Shown one piece after another: positions 49,132 to 58,935 of a DNA stretch of 64,000 nucleotides; the first letter of the stretch is position 1; every line of letters begins with the position of its first letter. The stretch covers positions 124,001 to 188,000 of the forward strand of contig NZ_JACOPV010000011.1 of the NCBI RefSeq assembly GCF_016881005.1, read 5' to 3'. The notes under the pieces were generated by a model. The model worked only from the letters and a program-made list of their open reading frames with translations, was not told where the DNA came from and made no database searches. Made by a program: the position numbers and the translations under genes. This stretch comes from Pseudomonas arcuscaelestis. Lineage in GTDB: Bacteria > Pseudomonadota > Gammaproteobacteria > Pseudomonadales > Pseudomonadaceae.

Positions 49132-50465
49132 ACCACACCCTGGGCTAGCATGGCGTCGGCAACTTTAACGAAGCCGGCGATGTTGGCGCCTTTCACGTAG
49201 TTGATCCGGCCATTTTCCTCACCGTAGTGAACACAGGCGTGGTGGATCGACTGCATGATGTTGTGCAGCTTGCTGTCTACCTCACCGGCAGTCCACAACA
49301 GGCGCATGGCGTTCTGCGACATTTCCAGACCGCTCACAGCCACACCGCCAGCGTTGGAAGCCTTGCCTGGGGCGAAGAGAATGCCGGCTTCGATGAAGAT
49401 ATCCACAGCGTCGAGGGTGGTCGGCATGTTCGCGCCTTCTGCCACGCAGATGCAGCCGTTGCGCAGCAGCGTACGGGCGTCTTCACCGTTGAGCTCGTTC
49501 TGGGTAGCGCATGGCAGGGCGATATCACAGGCCAGGCTCCATGGGGTCTGTCCCTTGCGGAATTCCAGGCCGAAACGCTCGGCAAGCTCGCTGATACGGC
49601 CACGCTTGACGTTTTTCAGCTCCATCAATGCGTCCCACTGCTCGTCGGTCATGCCCGCTTCGCAATACAGGGTGCCCTCGGAGTCGGACAGCGAGATGAC
49701 TTTGCCACCCAGATCCATGACTTTGCGCGCAGCGTACTGGGCAACGTTACCGGAACCGGAGATGGCCACACGACGACCGTCGATACGCAGGTCCTGACGC
49801 TTGAGCATTTCTTCAGCGAAATACACGCAGCCATAGCCGGTGGCCTCAGGACGAATCAGGCTGCCACCGTAAGTCATGCCCTTGCCGGTGAGCACCGAGG
49901 TGAACTGGTTGGCCAGACGCTTGTACTGACCGAACATGTAGCCGATTTCGCGGGCCCCCACACCGATGTCTCCGGCAGGTACGTCCAGGTCTGCGCCGAT
50001 GTGACGATACAGCTCGCTCATGAAAGCCTGGCAGAAGCGCATCACTTCAGCGTCGCTCTTGCCCTTCGGATCGAAGTCCGAACCACCCTTGCCGCCGCCC
50101 ATAGGCAACGAGGTCAGGGAGTTCTTGAATACCTGTTCGAATGCCAGGAACTTGAGCACGCCCAGGTTTACTGAGCGATGGAAACGCAGGCCGCCCTTGT
50201 ACGGGCCGATGGCACTGCTCATCTGGATACGGTAGCCGCGGTTGACGTGGACCTTGCCGGAATCGTCGACCCATGACACGCGGAACAGAATTGCACGCTC
50301 CGGTTCGACCATACGCTCAAGAATACCTGCCTGAAGGTAATGCGGATTGGCTTCAAGGAAAGGCCAGAGGCTGCGCAATACTTCTTCCACTGCCTGGTGG
50401 AATTCAGGTTGGGCCGGGTCGCGCTGTTTCAGGCGCGCAAGGAAGTCTTCGACGGATTCGATCAT
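49128..50465 (-). CDS. gdhA: NADP-dependent glutamate dehydrogenase
   Basis: Assimilates ammonium into 2-oxoglutarate. 445 residues. The substrate-binding N-domain has GYRIQMSSAIGPYKGGLRFH and the catalytic-lysine segment SLPMGGGKGGSDFDPKG (near residue 125), with VPAGDIGVGAREIGYMFG. The nucleotide-binding fold has AISGSGNVAQYAA near 235. The length and GRFH-type N-domain fit the hexameric NADP enzyme. The 256-bp upstream region is AT-rich and likely holds its promoter. Confidence 0.96.
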   Translation of the reverse strand: MIESVEDFLARLKQRDPAQPEFHQAVEEVLRSLWPFLEANPHYLQAGILERMVEPERAILFRVSWVDDSGKVHVNRGYRIQMSSAIGPYKGGLRFHRSVNLGVLKFLAFEQVFKNSLTSLPMGGGKGGSDFDPKGKSDAEVMRFCQAFMSELYRHIGADLDVPAGDIGVGAREIGYMFGQYKRLANQFTSVLTGKGMTYGGSLIRPEATGYGCVYFAEEMLKRQDLRIDGRRVAISGSGNVAQYAARKVMDLGGKVISLSDSEGTLYCEAGMTDEQWDALMELKNVKRGRISELAERFGLEFRKGQTPWSLACDIALPCATQNELNGEDARTLLRNGCICVAEGANMPTTLDAVDIFIEAGILFAPGKASNAGGVAVSGLEMSQNAMRLLWTAGEVDSKLHNIMQSIHHACVHYGEENGRINYVKGANIAGFVKVADAMLAQGVV

Positions 50466-50676
50466 TTAGACACTTCACCAGATAGAGATTGGACTTATTG
50501 GTTTTTTCCAGACTTTACCAAGAACCAGTCGCACCGCAACAGGGCGTTATGTCGTTTTTTCGAAATTAAATGGTGCATTTGTATAAGTGTATACATGTTA
50601 CTGCACGTATCGCTGAGTAATCCCGCGCCCACACACGGAGGTTGAAGCGTAGAAGAGGATGCTTTTTCTGCGATAA

Positions 50677-50702
50677 AAAAACGGGGCCAGAAGGCCCCGT
50701 TT
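50677..50702 (-). terminator. Terminator of ettA
   Basis: AAACGGGGCC and GGCCCCGTTT with loop AGAA (about 50679-50702). Read leftward from ettA it is followed by a run of T (the AAAAAA at 50675-50680 on the plus strand). Confidence 0.9.
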
Positions 50703-50721
50703 CAGTGCAAAACCCGAAGGG

Positions 50722-52386
50722 TTATGCCAGTTTTTTGTGCCGTACTCGATGCGGCTGGGCAGCAGCTTCACCAAGGCGCTTCTTACGATCGGCTTCGTAC
50801 TCGGTGTAGTTGCCTTCGAAGAACACCGCTTGCGAATCATCTTCGTAAGCCAGGATATGAGTGGCCACGCGGTCAAGGAACCAGCGATCGTGAGAGATCA
50901 CAATGGCGGCGCCAGGGAAGTCCAACAGGGCTTCTTCGAGCGAACGCAGGGTTTCTACGTCGAGGTCGTTGGACGGTTCGTCGAGCAGCAGGACGTTGCC
51001 GCCCTCTTTCAGGGTCAGGGCCAAATGCAGGCGACCACGCTCACCACCGGAGAGGTCCTTGACGAACTTCTGCTGATCGCCACCTTTGAAGTTGAAGCGA
51101 CCCACGTAGGTGCGCGACGGAATCTCGTAGGTGCCGATTCGCAGTTGATCGGAACCGTCGGAGATCTGCTGGAACACAGTCTTGCTGCCGTCGAGGTCCT
51201 CGCGGCTCTGGTCAACACAGGCCAGTTGCACGGTTTCACCGATTTCGATGGTGCCCGAATCCGGCTGTTCCTTGCCCATGAGCATGCGGAATAGGGTCGA
51301 TTTACCGGCACCGTTACCGCCGATTACGCCAACGATGGCACCTTTAGGCATGCTGAACGACAGGTTGTCGATCAGGACGCGATCGCCATAACCTTTGGTG
51401 ACGTTCTTGAACTCGATGACCTTGTCACCCAAGCGCGGACCGGCCGGGATGTAGATCTCGTTGGTTTCACTGCGCTTCTGGAATTCCTGCGATTGCATTT
51501 CTTCGAAGCGCTGCAGACGGGCTTTGGACTTGGACTGACGAGCCTTGGCGCCTTTGCGCACCCACTCCAGTTCTTCTTTCATAGCCTTTTCGTGTGCCGA
51601 CTGCTGCTTGGATTCCTGGGCCAGACGATCCGACTTGGCTTCAAGCCAGCCGGAGTAGTTGCCTTCGTATGGAATGCCGGCGCCGCGGTCAAGCTCGAGG
51701 ATCCAGCCGGCAACGTTGTCGAGGAAGTAACGGTCGTGGGTAATCGCTACCACGGTGCCCGGGAAGTCATGGAGGAAGTGCTCCAGCCAGGCAACGGAGT
51801 CGGCATCCAGGTGGTTGGTTGGTTCGTCGAGCAGGAGCATGTCGGGTGCAGACAGCAGCAGGCGGCAAAGAGCCACACGACGTTTTTCACCACCGGACAG
51901 GTGCTCGACCTTGGCGTCCCAGGCTGGCAGACGCAGTGCGTCGGCTGCCACTTCCAGTTGGCGCTCAAGGTTGTGGCCATCGCTGGCTTGCAAAATGGCT
52001 TCGAGCTTGGCCTGCTCGGCGGCCAGCTTATCGAAGTCGGCATCCGGCTCGGCATAGGCTGCGTAGACTTCGTCCAGGCGCGCCTGGGCGTTCTTGATTA
52101 CGCTGACCGCCTCCTCGACCACTTCACGAACGGTCTTGGTCGGATCCAGCTGTGGTTCCTGCGGGAGGTAGCCGATATTCAGGTCAGCCATTGGACGGGC
52201 TTCGCCGTCGAACTCTTTATCGACCCCAGCCATGATCTTCAGCAGGGTGGATTTACCCGAGCCGTTCAGGCCCAATACGCCGATCTTGGCGCCGGGGAAA
52301 AACGACAGGGAGATGTTTTTCAAAATTTCCCGCTTCGGCGGGACAACTTTGCCCAGCCGATGCATGGTGTAGACGTATTGAGCCAT
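50722..52386 (-). CDS. ettA: Energy-dependent translational throttle protein EttA (ABC-F)
   Basis: A ribosome-binding ABC-F ATPase that gates the first elongation cycle according to energy status. ATG 52386 (MAQYVYTMHRLGKVVPP) gives 554 residues, the usual size; an in-frame reading to 52515 is rejected. Two ABC domains: Walker A GLNGSGKSTLLK near 40 and GGNGAGKSTLFR near 355, signatures HLSGGEKRRVALCR and DLSGGERGRLHLA, and Walker B LLLDEPTNHLD and LLLDEPSNDLD. The linker region between domains is charged and helical. No membrane domain. Confidence 0.96.
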   Translation of the reverse strand: MAQYVYTMHRLGKVVPPKREILKNISLSFFPGAKIGVLGLNGSGKSTLLKIMAGVDKEFDGEARPMADLNIGYLPQEPQLDPTKTVREVVEEAVSVIKNAQARLDEVYAAYAEPDADFDKLAAEQAKLEAILQASDGHNLERQLEVAADALRLPAWDAKVEHLSGGEKRRVALCRLLLSAPDMLLLDEPTNHLDADSVAWLEHFLHDFPGTVVAITHDRYFLDNVAGWILELDRGAGIPYEGNYSGWLEAKSDRLAQESKQQSAHEKAMKEELEWVRKGAKARQSKSKARLQRFEEMQSQEFQKRSETNEIYIPAGPRLGDKVIEFKNVTKGYGDRVLIDNLSFSMPKGAIVGVIGGNGAGKSTLFRMLMGKEQPDSGTIEIGETVQLACVDQSREDLDGSKTVFQQISDGSDQLRIGTYEIPSRTYVGRFNFKGGDQQKFVKDLSGGERGRLHLALTLKEGGNVLLLDEPSNDLDVETLRSLEEALLDFPGAAIVISHDRWFLDRVATHILAYEDDSQAVFFEGNYTEYEADRKKRLGEAAAQPHRVRHKKLA

Positions 52387-52653
52387 GGAAAAACCTAGCG
52401 TCAGAGACGAAAAAATGAAAGCGATACAAATGAGGGAAGCCGTGGCTTCCCGGAAAGGGCCAAAGCTACCGTAATGCGCCTTGTTGGGCAAACCATCGAC
52501 GAACAGAGCTGGCACTTTGCCACGTTTGCGGGCATGCTAGCCGGTCCGTGGGTGTCGGGCTTATAGTGCTCGACCAGAGTAGCCGCCAGGACCGCGGCCC
52601 TTGCCAGCCAGCAGCTCTAAACCTGCCATCCAGCCATACCGCAGGATCATCGC

Positions 52654-55600
52654 TTGACCAATCTCAATCAGCCGAAATCCCTGCGCAAACCGTCCAGCGC
52701 GTCCGGCTCTCCATTGCGCGGCTCGCTCAAAAGCGCCTTGGCCCTGCTGGTCCTGTTGCTGCTCGGCTTGCTGCTCTGGCAACTGGTCGACCAGTATCGC
52801 CATACCCAGGCCGACGAGTATCAGCACAGCCTCGACGCCAATGCCGAGCTGGCCGATCACATGACCTTGAACATGCAGCTCAAGGCCCAAGTCGCAAAGA
52901 ACATTCTACAGCCTTACCGTTCGTCGCCAGATCCGGCTCAAATGCCGCACGTGCTCGCACACCTGCGCGCACAGTTGCCGGCCTTGCAAAGCGTGGCCTG
53001 GATCGATGCAAGCAAGCAGGTGCTGGCCGACAGTCTCGGCAGCACGCCAGATCTGCCTACGTTGCAAGAGCTTCTGCGCCTGAGCCAAGGCCATGACTTT
53101 TACTTCAGCAACTCGGCGGACAATAGCCAAGTCTATTTATTGATACGCCAATCCGGCGACTCACCGGGCCATTGGTTCCTGCGCCTGGGAGCGGCGTACT
53201 ACACCGTACTGACCGCGCAACTTGATCGCCCCAATCACCCCCTGTGGCTCCTGGAAAACAGCCGTACCGGCGAGATCATCAATCGCCACCAGCCCGCCCC
53301 AGGCAGCGACGAACCACTGCAAAGTGTGATGCTGGCATTTTTGGACAACAGCACCTGGCAACTGCGCGGACTGTTCGATGCGGGATTGGCCCGCCAACAA
53401 CTTCTGCCGGCGTTGATCGGCAAATGCGTGCTCGGGTTGTTCTGCGCACTTATCCCTTTGCTCGCCCTGATCAACATGCGGCGCCGGCAGCGTCTGCTAC
53501 AGGAAAGCCGCCGTCGCTATCACGATATTTTCGAAGGTACCGGCGTCGCCCTTTGCGTGCTGGACCTTTCCGGCCTGCCCGGTCAGTTGGAGCGCCATCG
53601 CCTGCGCAGTCGCCAGGCCCTGCAACAACGCCTGACATACGATCGTTCGCTTCGTCGCGCCTTGCTGCAGGAACTGAAGGTCACCGAGGTCAACCAGGTG
53701 GCTCTGCAATTGCTGGGTGTGAATTGCTGCAACGGCGCCTGGCAGTGCCTGGTGGAGGGAAATGACGCCGGTATCGAAGGTATTGGTGTGCAATTGCTCG
53801 AAGCGGTGCTGGACAATCAGCGACAGCTGGAACTGGAAGTACGCTTGCCAATCGCTGACGGCCAGGATTTGCACCTGTGGTTAATGGTGAAGTTTCCCGA
53901 GCAACAGCGCGACTATCAGGCGGTGATTCTCAGCATCAGCGACATCACCAGCCGTAAACAGGTCGAACTCTCCTTGCTTGAACGTGAAAGCTTCTGGTCT
54001 GACGTGGTGCGCACCGTGCCCGACCAGTTGTATGTACAGGACGTCCAGAGCAAACAGATGATCTTCAGCAACCGTAACCTGGGCCACACCCTGGGTTACG
54101 ACCGGGCCCAGCTTGCACAGATGGGCGAACGCTTCTGGGAGATTCTCCTGCACCCGCAAGATGCCGAGCGGTATCAGCAGATTCGCCAGCAACTGCTCGA
54201 CTCCAGCGGTGTTGAACAACTGCATTGCCAACTGCGTTTTCGCCATCAGGATCAGCGCTGGCGGCGCTTTGACATTCGCGAGCAAGCCTTGACCCGCGAT
54301 CCGAATGGCGTAGTTACTCGCATCATCGGCGTGGGCAAGGACATCACCGATCAGATCGAAGCCAGCGAATCGCTGCGCGACAGCGAACAGCGTTATCGCA
54401 TGCTCGCCGAGAGCATCAGCGACGTCATTTTCTCTACCAACAATCAGTTGGAACTCAACTACGTCAGCCCCTCGGTACAGAACGTGCTGGGCTATGAGGT
54501 GAACTGGATCTTCGACAACGGCTGGCATTCGACCATCGCCAACCCCGCTCAGTTGACCGGTATTTACACTCTGATCGAGCGCCTCAATCGGGCCTTGGAC
54601 GATCCTGAGCAATTGGAGCTATTGCGCACCCAACTGCCGAACCAGCTGTTCCTGTTCGACTGCCTGCGTGCAGACGGTCGCAAGATTCCCATAGAACTGC
54701 GCCTGGTGCTGGTCTGGGATGATCAACAACGCTTCGAAGGTATCCTCGGTGTCGGCCGTGATATCAGCCAGCAGCGCCGGGCCGAAAAAGACCTGCGCAT
54801 GGCCGCCACGGTGTTCGAACACTCGACCTCGGCCATTCTGATCACTGACCCAGCCGGCTACATAGTTCAGGCCAACGAGGCTTTCAGCCGAGTCAGCGGG
54901 CATGCCGTGGCCGACGTGCTCGACCAACTGCCGAGCATGCTGACCGTGGACGAACATCAGGAAGCGCACCTGCGCTACGTGCTCAAGCAGCTCAACCAAC
55001 GCGGCACCTGGGAAGGTGAAGTATGGCTCAAGCGGCGCAGCGGCGAGCACTACCCGGCCTGGGTCGGCATTACTGCGGTTCTCGACGACGAGGGTGACCT
55101 GGCCAGCTATGTGTGCTTCTTCACCGACATCAGCGAACGCAAGGCCAGTGAGCAACGCATTCATCGCCTGGCCTATTACGACGCCTTGACCCACCTGCCC
55201 AACCGCACCTTGTTCCAGGACCGCTTGCACACCGCCCTGCAACAGGCCGAGCGGCAGAAGGCTTGGGTGGTGTTGATGTTCCTTGACCTTGACCGCTTCA
55301 AGCCAATCAACGACTCCCTCGGTCACGCCGCCGGCGACCGCATGCTCAAGGATATGGCAGAGCGCCTGCTCGATTGTGTCGATGATGATGACACTGTGGC
55401 ACGCATGGGCGGCGATGAATTCACCTTGCTGCTGCAACCCCGAGCGTCGCGAGAAATGGCCCTTAACCGCGCCATCAACGTTGCCGAACAAATTCTGGGC
55501 AGCCTTGTACGGCCGTTCGTGCTGGAAAATCGCGAGTTCTTTGTCACCGCCAGTATCGGTATTGCCCTGAGTCCACAGGACGGTAGCGAACTCAGTCAAC

Positions 55601-56481
55601 TGATGAAAAACGCCGACACCGCCATGTACCACGCCAAGGAGCGTGGCAAGAACAACTTCCAGTTCTACCAGGCCGACATGAACGCCAGTGCTCTGGAACG
55701 CCTGGAGCTGGAAAGCGATTTGCGCCATGCCCTGGAACAGAACGAATTCACGCTCTACTACCAACCGCAGTTCAGCGGTGACGGCAAGCGCCTGACCGGC
55801 GCCGAAGCCCTGCTGCGCTGGCGCCATCCACGACGTGGGCTGGTCCCGCCCGGGGACTTCATCCCGGTTATCGAAGAACTGGGGCTTGTCGTCGATGTGG
55901 GCGACTGGGTACTCAAGGAAGCCTGTCGCCAGCTCAAAACCTGGCACCAGGCCAAGCTGCGGGTACCAAAGGTATCCGTAAACATCTCGGCGCGGCAGTT
56001 CTCCGACGGTCAACTGGGCGAACGCATTGCCACCATCCTCAAGGACACCGGCCTGCCACCGGCATGCCTGGAGCTGGAACTGACCGAAAGTATTCTGATG
56101 CGTGAGGTCCACGAGGCCATGATGATCCTCGACAGCTTGAAGAAGCTAGGCCTGAGCATCGCGGTCGACGACTTCGGCACCGGCTACTCGTCACTCAACT
56201 ACCTCAAGCAGTTTCCGATCGATGTGCTGAAGATTGACCGCACCTTCGTCGACGGCTTGCCAGAAGGTGAACAGGATGCGCAGATCGCTCGGGCCATCAT
56301 TGCCATGGCCCACAGCCTGAACCTTGCGGTAATCGCCGAAGGCGTCGAAACCCATGAGCAACTGGAGTTTTTGCGCGAGCACGATTGCGACGAAGTACAG
56401 GGATATCTGTTCGGACGGCCGATGCCGGCCAACCAGTTCGAAGCGCAGTTCAGCAACGAAACCCTGTTCATGTTCGAGTAG
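52654..56481 (+). CDS. morA: MorA-type PAS-GGDEF-EAL cyclic-di-GMP enzyme
   Basis: A 1275-residue membrane sensor. TTG 52654 is chosen, with AGGA 8 nt upstream. TM1 at about 25-43, a ~200-residue periplasmic part, TM2 about 250-274, then four PAS-like domains (about 280-410, 435-560, 570-700, 715-835). The GGDEF motif is intact at residues 919-923 (ARMGGDEF) and the EAL motif (AEALLRW) is at about 1051 with DDFGTGYSSL, so both activities look possible. The inhibitory RxxD site five residues before GGDEF is absent (D-D-D-D). The position beside glyA, cobW, ybdD, cstA matches MorA (PA4601), a motility and biofilm regulator first described in P. putida. Confidence 0.9.
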   Translation: MTNLNQPKSLRKPSSASGSPLRGSLKSALALLVLLLLGLLLWQLVDQYRHTQADEYQHSLDANAELADHMTLNMQLKAQVAKNILQPYRSSPDPAQMPHVLAHLRAQLPALQSVAWIDASKQVLADSLGSTPDLPTLQELLRLSQGHDFYFSNSADNSQVYLLIRQSGDSPGHWFLRLGAAYYTVLTAQLDRPNHPLWLLENSRTGEIINRHQPAPGSDEPLQSVMLAFLDNSTWQLRGLFDAGLARQQLLPALIGKCVLGLFCALIPLLALINMRRRQRLLQESRRRYHDIFEGTGVALCVLDLSGLPGQLERHRLRSRQALQQRLTYDRSLRRALLQELKVTEVNQVALQLLGVNCCNGAWQCLVEGNDAGIEGIGVQLLEAVLDNQRQLELEVRLPIADGQDLHLWLMVKFPEQQRDYQAVILSISDITSRKQVELSLLERESFWSDVVRTVPDQLYVQDVQSKQMIFSNRNLGHTLGYDRAQLAQMGERFWEILLHPQDAERYQQIRQQLLDSSGVEQLHCQLRFRHQDQRWRRFDIREQALTRDPNGVVTRIIGVGKDITDQIEASESLRDSEQRYRMLAESISDVIFSTNNQLELNYVSPSVQNVLGYEVNWIFDNGWHSTIANPAQLTGIYTLIERLNRALDDPEQLELLRTQLPNQLFLFDCLRADGRKIPIELRLVLVWDDQQRFEGILGVGRDISQQRRAEKDLRMAATVFEHSTSAILITDPAGYIVQANEAFSRVSGHAVADVLDQLPSMLTVDEHQEAHLRYVLKQLNQRGTWEGEVWLKRRSGEHYPAWVGITAVLDDEGDLASYVCFFTDISERKASEQRIHRLAYYDALTHLPNRTLFQDRLHTALQQAERQKAWVVLMFLDLDRFKPINDSLGHAAGDRMLKDMAERLLDCVDDDDTVARMGGDEFTLLLQPRASREMALNRAINVAEQILGSLVRPFVLENREFFVTASIGIALSPQDGSELSQLMKNADTAMYHAKERGKNNFQFYQADMNASALERLELESDLRHALEQNEFTLYYQPQFSGDGKRLTGAEALLRWRHPRRGLVPPGDFIPVIEELGLVVDVGDWVLKEACRQLKTWHQAKLRVPKVSVNISARQFSDGQLGERIATILKDTGLPPACLELELTESILMREVHEAMMILDSLKKLGLSIAVDDFGTGYSSLNYLKQFPIDVLKIDRTFVDGLPEGEQDAQIARAIIAMAHSLNLAVIAEGVETHEQLEFLREHDCDEVQGYLFGRPMPANQFEAQFSNETLFMFE

Positions 56482-56522
56482 GCGTCAGGCCCAGGCGCGC
56501 AGCTTGTCAGTCATGAGCCCCA

Positions 56523-56561
56523 TTTGTCTGCGACATGATGCCCTTTCATATGCCAGACAAA
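56523..56561. promoter_or_regulatory. Inverted repeat upstream of glyA
   Basis: TTTGTCTG (56523-56530) and CAGACAAA (56554-56561), exact 8-bp arms 31 bp apart centre to centre, with an inner CATGATG/CATATG imperfect repeat. It lies just upstream of a -10 candidate TAGAAT (56573-56578), so it is more likely a DNA operator than an RNA hairpin. Confidence 0.5.
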
Positions 56562-56613
56562 AGCTGATGAGGTAGAATGCCTGCCTATTTCAGCACGATC
56601 CTTGAGGACCGCC

Positions 56614-57867
56614 ATGTTCAGCCGTGATTTGACCATTGCCAAGTACGACGCCGATCTTTTTGCCGCTATGGAGCAAGAAGCTCAGCGCCAGGAAGAGCAC
56701 ATCGAGCTGATTGCTTCGGAAAACTACACCAGCCCGGCTGTCATGGAAGCCCAAGGCTCGGTTCTGACCAACAAATACGCCGAAGGCTACCCTGGTAAGC
56801 GCTACTACGGTGGTTGCGAATACGTCGACGTCGTTGAGCAACTGGCCATCGATCGCGCCAAGGAACTGTTCGGCGCCGATTACGCCAACGTCCAGCCACA
56901 CGCAGGCTCGCAAGCCAACGCTGCCGTCTACCTGGCACTGCTGTCGGCCGGTGACACCATTCTGGGCATGAGCCTGGCCCACGGTGGTCACCTGACCCAC
57001 GGCGCCAACGTCAGCTCCTCGGGCAAACTGTACAACGCTGTCCAGTACGGAATCGACGCCAATGGCCTGATCGACTACGACGAAGTAGAGCGCCTGGCTG
57101 TTGAACACAAGCCAAAAATGATCGTTGCCGGCTTCTCGGCCTATTCGCAGATCCTGGACTTCCCACGTTTCCGCGAAATCGCCGATAAAGTCGGTGCCTA
57201 CCTGTTCGTCGACATGGCTCACGTTGCCGGTCTGGTCGCTGCAGGCGTGTACCCGAACCCAGTTCCTTTCGCCGATGTGGTCACCACCACTACCCACAAG
57301 ACCCTGCGCGGTCCACGTGGCGGCCTGATCCTGGCTCGCGCCAATGCCGACATCGAGAAGAAGCTGAACTCGGCCGTATTCCCGGGCGCCCAAGGCGGCC
57401 CGCTGGAGCACGTCATCGCCGCCAAGGCTATCTGCTTCAAAGAAGCCCTGCAGCCTGAGTTCAAGACTTACCAACAGCAAGTCGTGAAAAACGCCCAAGC
57501 CATGGCCGGTGTGTTCATCGAGCGCGGTTTCGACGTGGTTTCCGGTGGTACTGAAAACCACCTGTTCCTGCTCTCGCTGATCAAGCAGGAAATCTCCGGT
57601 AAAGACGCCGACGCCGCCCTGGGTCGCGCCTTCATCACCGTCAACAAGAACTCGGTGCCAAACGACCCACGCTCCCCGTTCGTCACTTCCGGCCTGCGCT
57701 TCGGCACCCCGGCTGTGACCACTCGCGGCTTCAAGGAAGCAGAGTGCAAGGAACTGGCTGGCTGGATCTGCGACATCCTGGCCGACCTGAACAACGAAGC
57801 GGTGATCGACGCCGTTCGCGAGAAGGTCAAGGCCATCTGCAAGAAGCTGCCGGTATACGGCAACTGA
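56614..57867 (+). CDS. glyA: Serine hydroxymethyltransferase
   Basis: A PLP enzyme interconverting serine and glycine with tetrahydrofolate, the main source of one-carbon units. ATG 56614 (MFSRDLTIAKYDADLF), with GAGGA upstream, gives 417 residues. The PLP lysine lies in VTTTTHKTLRGPRGG (near residue 229). Other conserved segments are ELIASENYTSPAVMEAQGS, NKYAEGYPGKRYYGGCEYVD and GRAFITVNKNSVPNDPRSP. Pseudomonads often carry more than one glyA; this copy sits next to morA and the cobW genes. A bidirectional terminator follows. Confidence 0.97.
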   Translation: MFSRDLTIAKYDADLFAAMEQEAQRQEEHIELIASENYTSPAVMEAQGSVLTNKYAEGYPGKRYYGGCEYVDVVEQLAIDRAKELFGADYANVQPHAGSQANAAVYLALLSAGDTILGMSLAHGGHLTHGANVSSSGKLYNAVQYGIDANGLIDYDEVERLAVEHKPKMIVAGFSAYSQILDFPRFREIADKVGAYLFVDMAHVAGLVAAGVYPNPVPFADVVTTTTHKTLRGPRGGLILARANADIEKKLNSAVFPGAQGGPLEHVIAAKAICFKEALQPEFKTYQQQVVKNAQAMAGVFIERGFDVVSGGTENHLFLLSLIKQEISGKDADAALGRAFITVNKNSVPNDPRSPFVTSGLRFGTPAVTTRGFKEAECKELAGWICDILADLNNEAVIDAVREKVKAICKKLPVYGN

Positions 57868-57885
57868 TCGCAGTTGACTGAAGTG

Positions 57886-57916
57886 AAAAAGCCCGGCTCT
57901 TGAGCCGGGCTTTTTA
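57886..57916. terminator. Bidirectional terminator between glyA and cobW gene
   Basis: AAAAAGCCCGGCTC and GAGCCGGGCTTTTT with a tight TT loop, serving both convergent transcripts. Confidence 0.92.
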
Positions 57917-57938
57917 TTGGTTATTACTCAGTCAACTC

Positions 57939-58910
57939 TCAAGACCTGCTCAAAGCTTCGAACCCTTCACGAATCGTTACTTCGGGCAGGTCATCGGCAA
58001 TAAACACCATCACACTTTCCCGAGCCTCACCTTCAGCCCATTCGGTATCCCAGTCGAAACCATATAGTTTCAACACGCCCTGGAACACCAGGCGCCGATC
58101 TTCACCGGCGATATTCAGCACACCTTTATAGCGCAACAACTGTTTGCCATGATTCTCCAGCAACTGATTCATGAAGTCGCTGAGCCGGTCGATGTCCAGC
58201 GGGGTTTCTGTACGTAGTACCAGACTGGAAATGCGATCAGGGGTGAGCGCCTGGGTAACAGGCCGCAGGCTCAAACCGCCACCGAGGTCGGCGTTAAGGT
58301 TGAAACCGCGCACATCGAGCAACTCGGCCAGATCGATGCGACCATGCTCGACCACCCGGATCGGCGCGCGCCGGTTGATTCGGCCAAGGCGTTCGCTTAA
58401 AGCCGTGAAGCTGGCCGGATCGACAAGGTCGGTCTTGCTCACCAGCAAGCGGTCGGCAAAGCCTACCTGCGCCTGCGCAATGGCCTGGGTCAAATGCTGC
58501 TCGGCATGAGCCGCATCGACCAAGGTGATGATGCCGTCGAGAATGTAGCGGTCGCGCAGTTCCTCTTCAATGAAAAAGGTCTGCGCCACGGGCGCAGGAT
58601 CAGCCAGGCCTGTGCATTCGATCACCAATCTATCGAAGGCAATGTCGCCGGCATCCAGACGCTCAAGCAGCAGGAACAGCGCTTTGGTCAGGTCGGTGTG
58701 AATACTGCAGCACACGCAACCATTGGCCAGCGTCATGACCTGCACCGGCTCGTCGCCAAGCAGCTGGCTGTCGATACCGGCATCACTGAATTCGTTTTCG
58801 ATCACCGCGATCTTCAGGCCATGTTCAGCCTTGAGCAGATGGCGTAGCAAGGTAGTCTTGCCGGCCCCCAGAAAACCGCTGAGTACTGTTACGGGAATGG
58901 GCGCGTGCAA
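57939..58910 (-). CDS. CobW/COG0523-family GTPase (YjiA-like)
   Basis: A putative metallochaperone GTPase of 323 residues. The start is taken as TTG 58910 because AGGAG sits 7 nt upstream. A longer in-frame reading to 58952 begins at a TTG inside a perfect palindrome and is rejected. P-loop GFLGAGKTTLLR near residue 12, metal-binding GCVCC motif (CxCC) near 66, Walker B-like ECTGLADPAP, specificity SKTDLVD near 150, and the CobW C-terminal domain from about 210. Third gene after cstA and ybdD. The cognate metal is unknown. Confidence 0.92.
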   Translation of the reverse strand: MHAPIPVTVLSGFLGAGKTTLLRHLLKAEHGLKIAVIENEFSDAGIDSQLLGDEPVQVMTLANGCVCCSIHTDLTKALFLLLERLDAGDIAFDRLVIECTGLADPAPVAQTFFIEEELRDRYILDGIITLVDAAHAEQHLTQAIAQAQVGFADRLLVSKTDLVDPASFTALSERLGRINRRAPIRVVEHGRIDLAELLDVRGFNLNADLGGGLSLRPVTQALTPDRISSLVLRTETPLDIDRLSDFMNQLLENHGKQLLRYKGVLNIAGEDRRLVFQGVLKLYGFDWDTEWAEGEARESVMVFIADDLPEVTIREGFEALSRS

Positions 58911-58935
58911 ACGGAAATCTCCTGAGCTGAAATGA

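Noticed and set aside
54619..56112. 497-codon open frame on the minus strand inside morA
   Set aside because: Exact antisense of strong GGDEF-EAL coding sequence; the long frame is a by-product of high GC content and codon bias.
56523..56561. Glycine or SAH riboswitch ahead of glyA
   Set aside because: The repeat lies upstream of the -10 candidate and lacks the conserved riboswitch cores, so a DNA operator is more likely.
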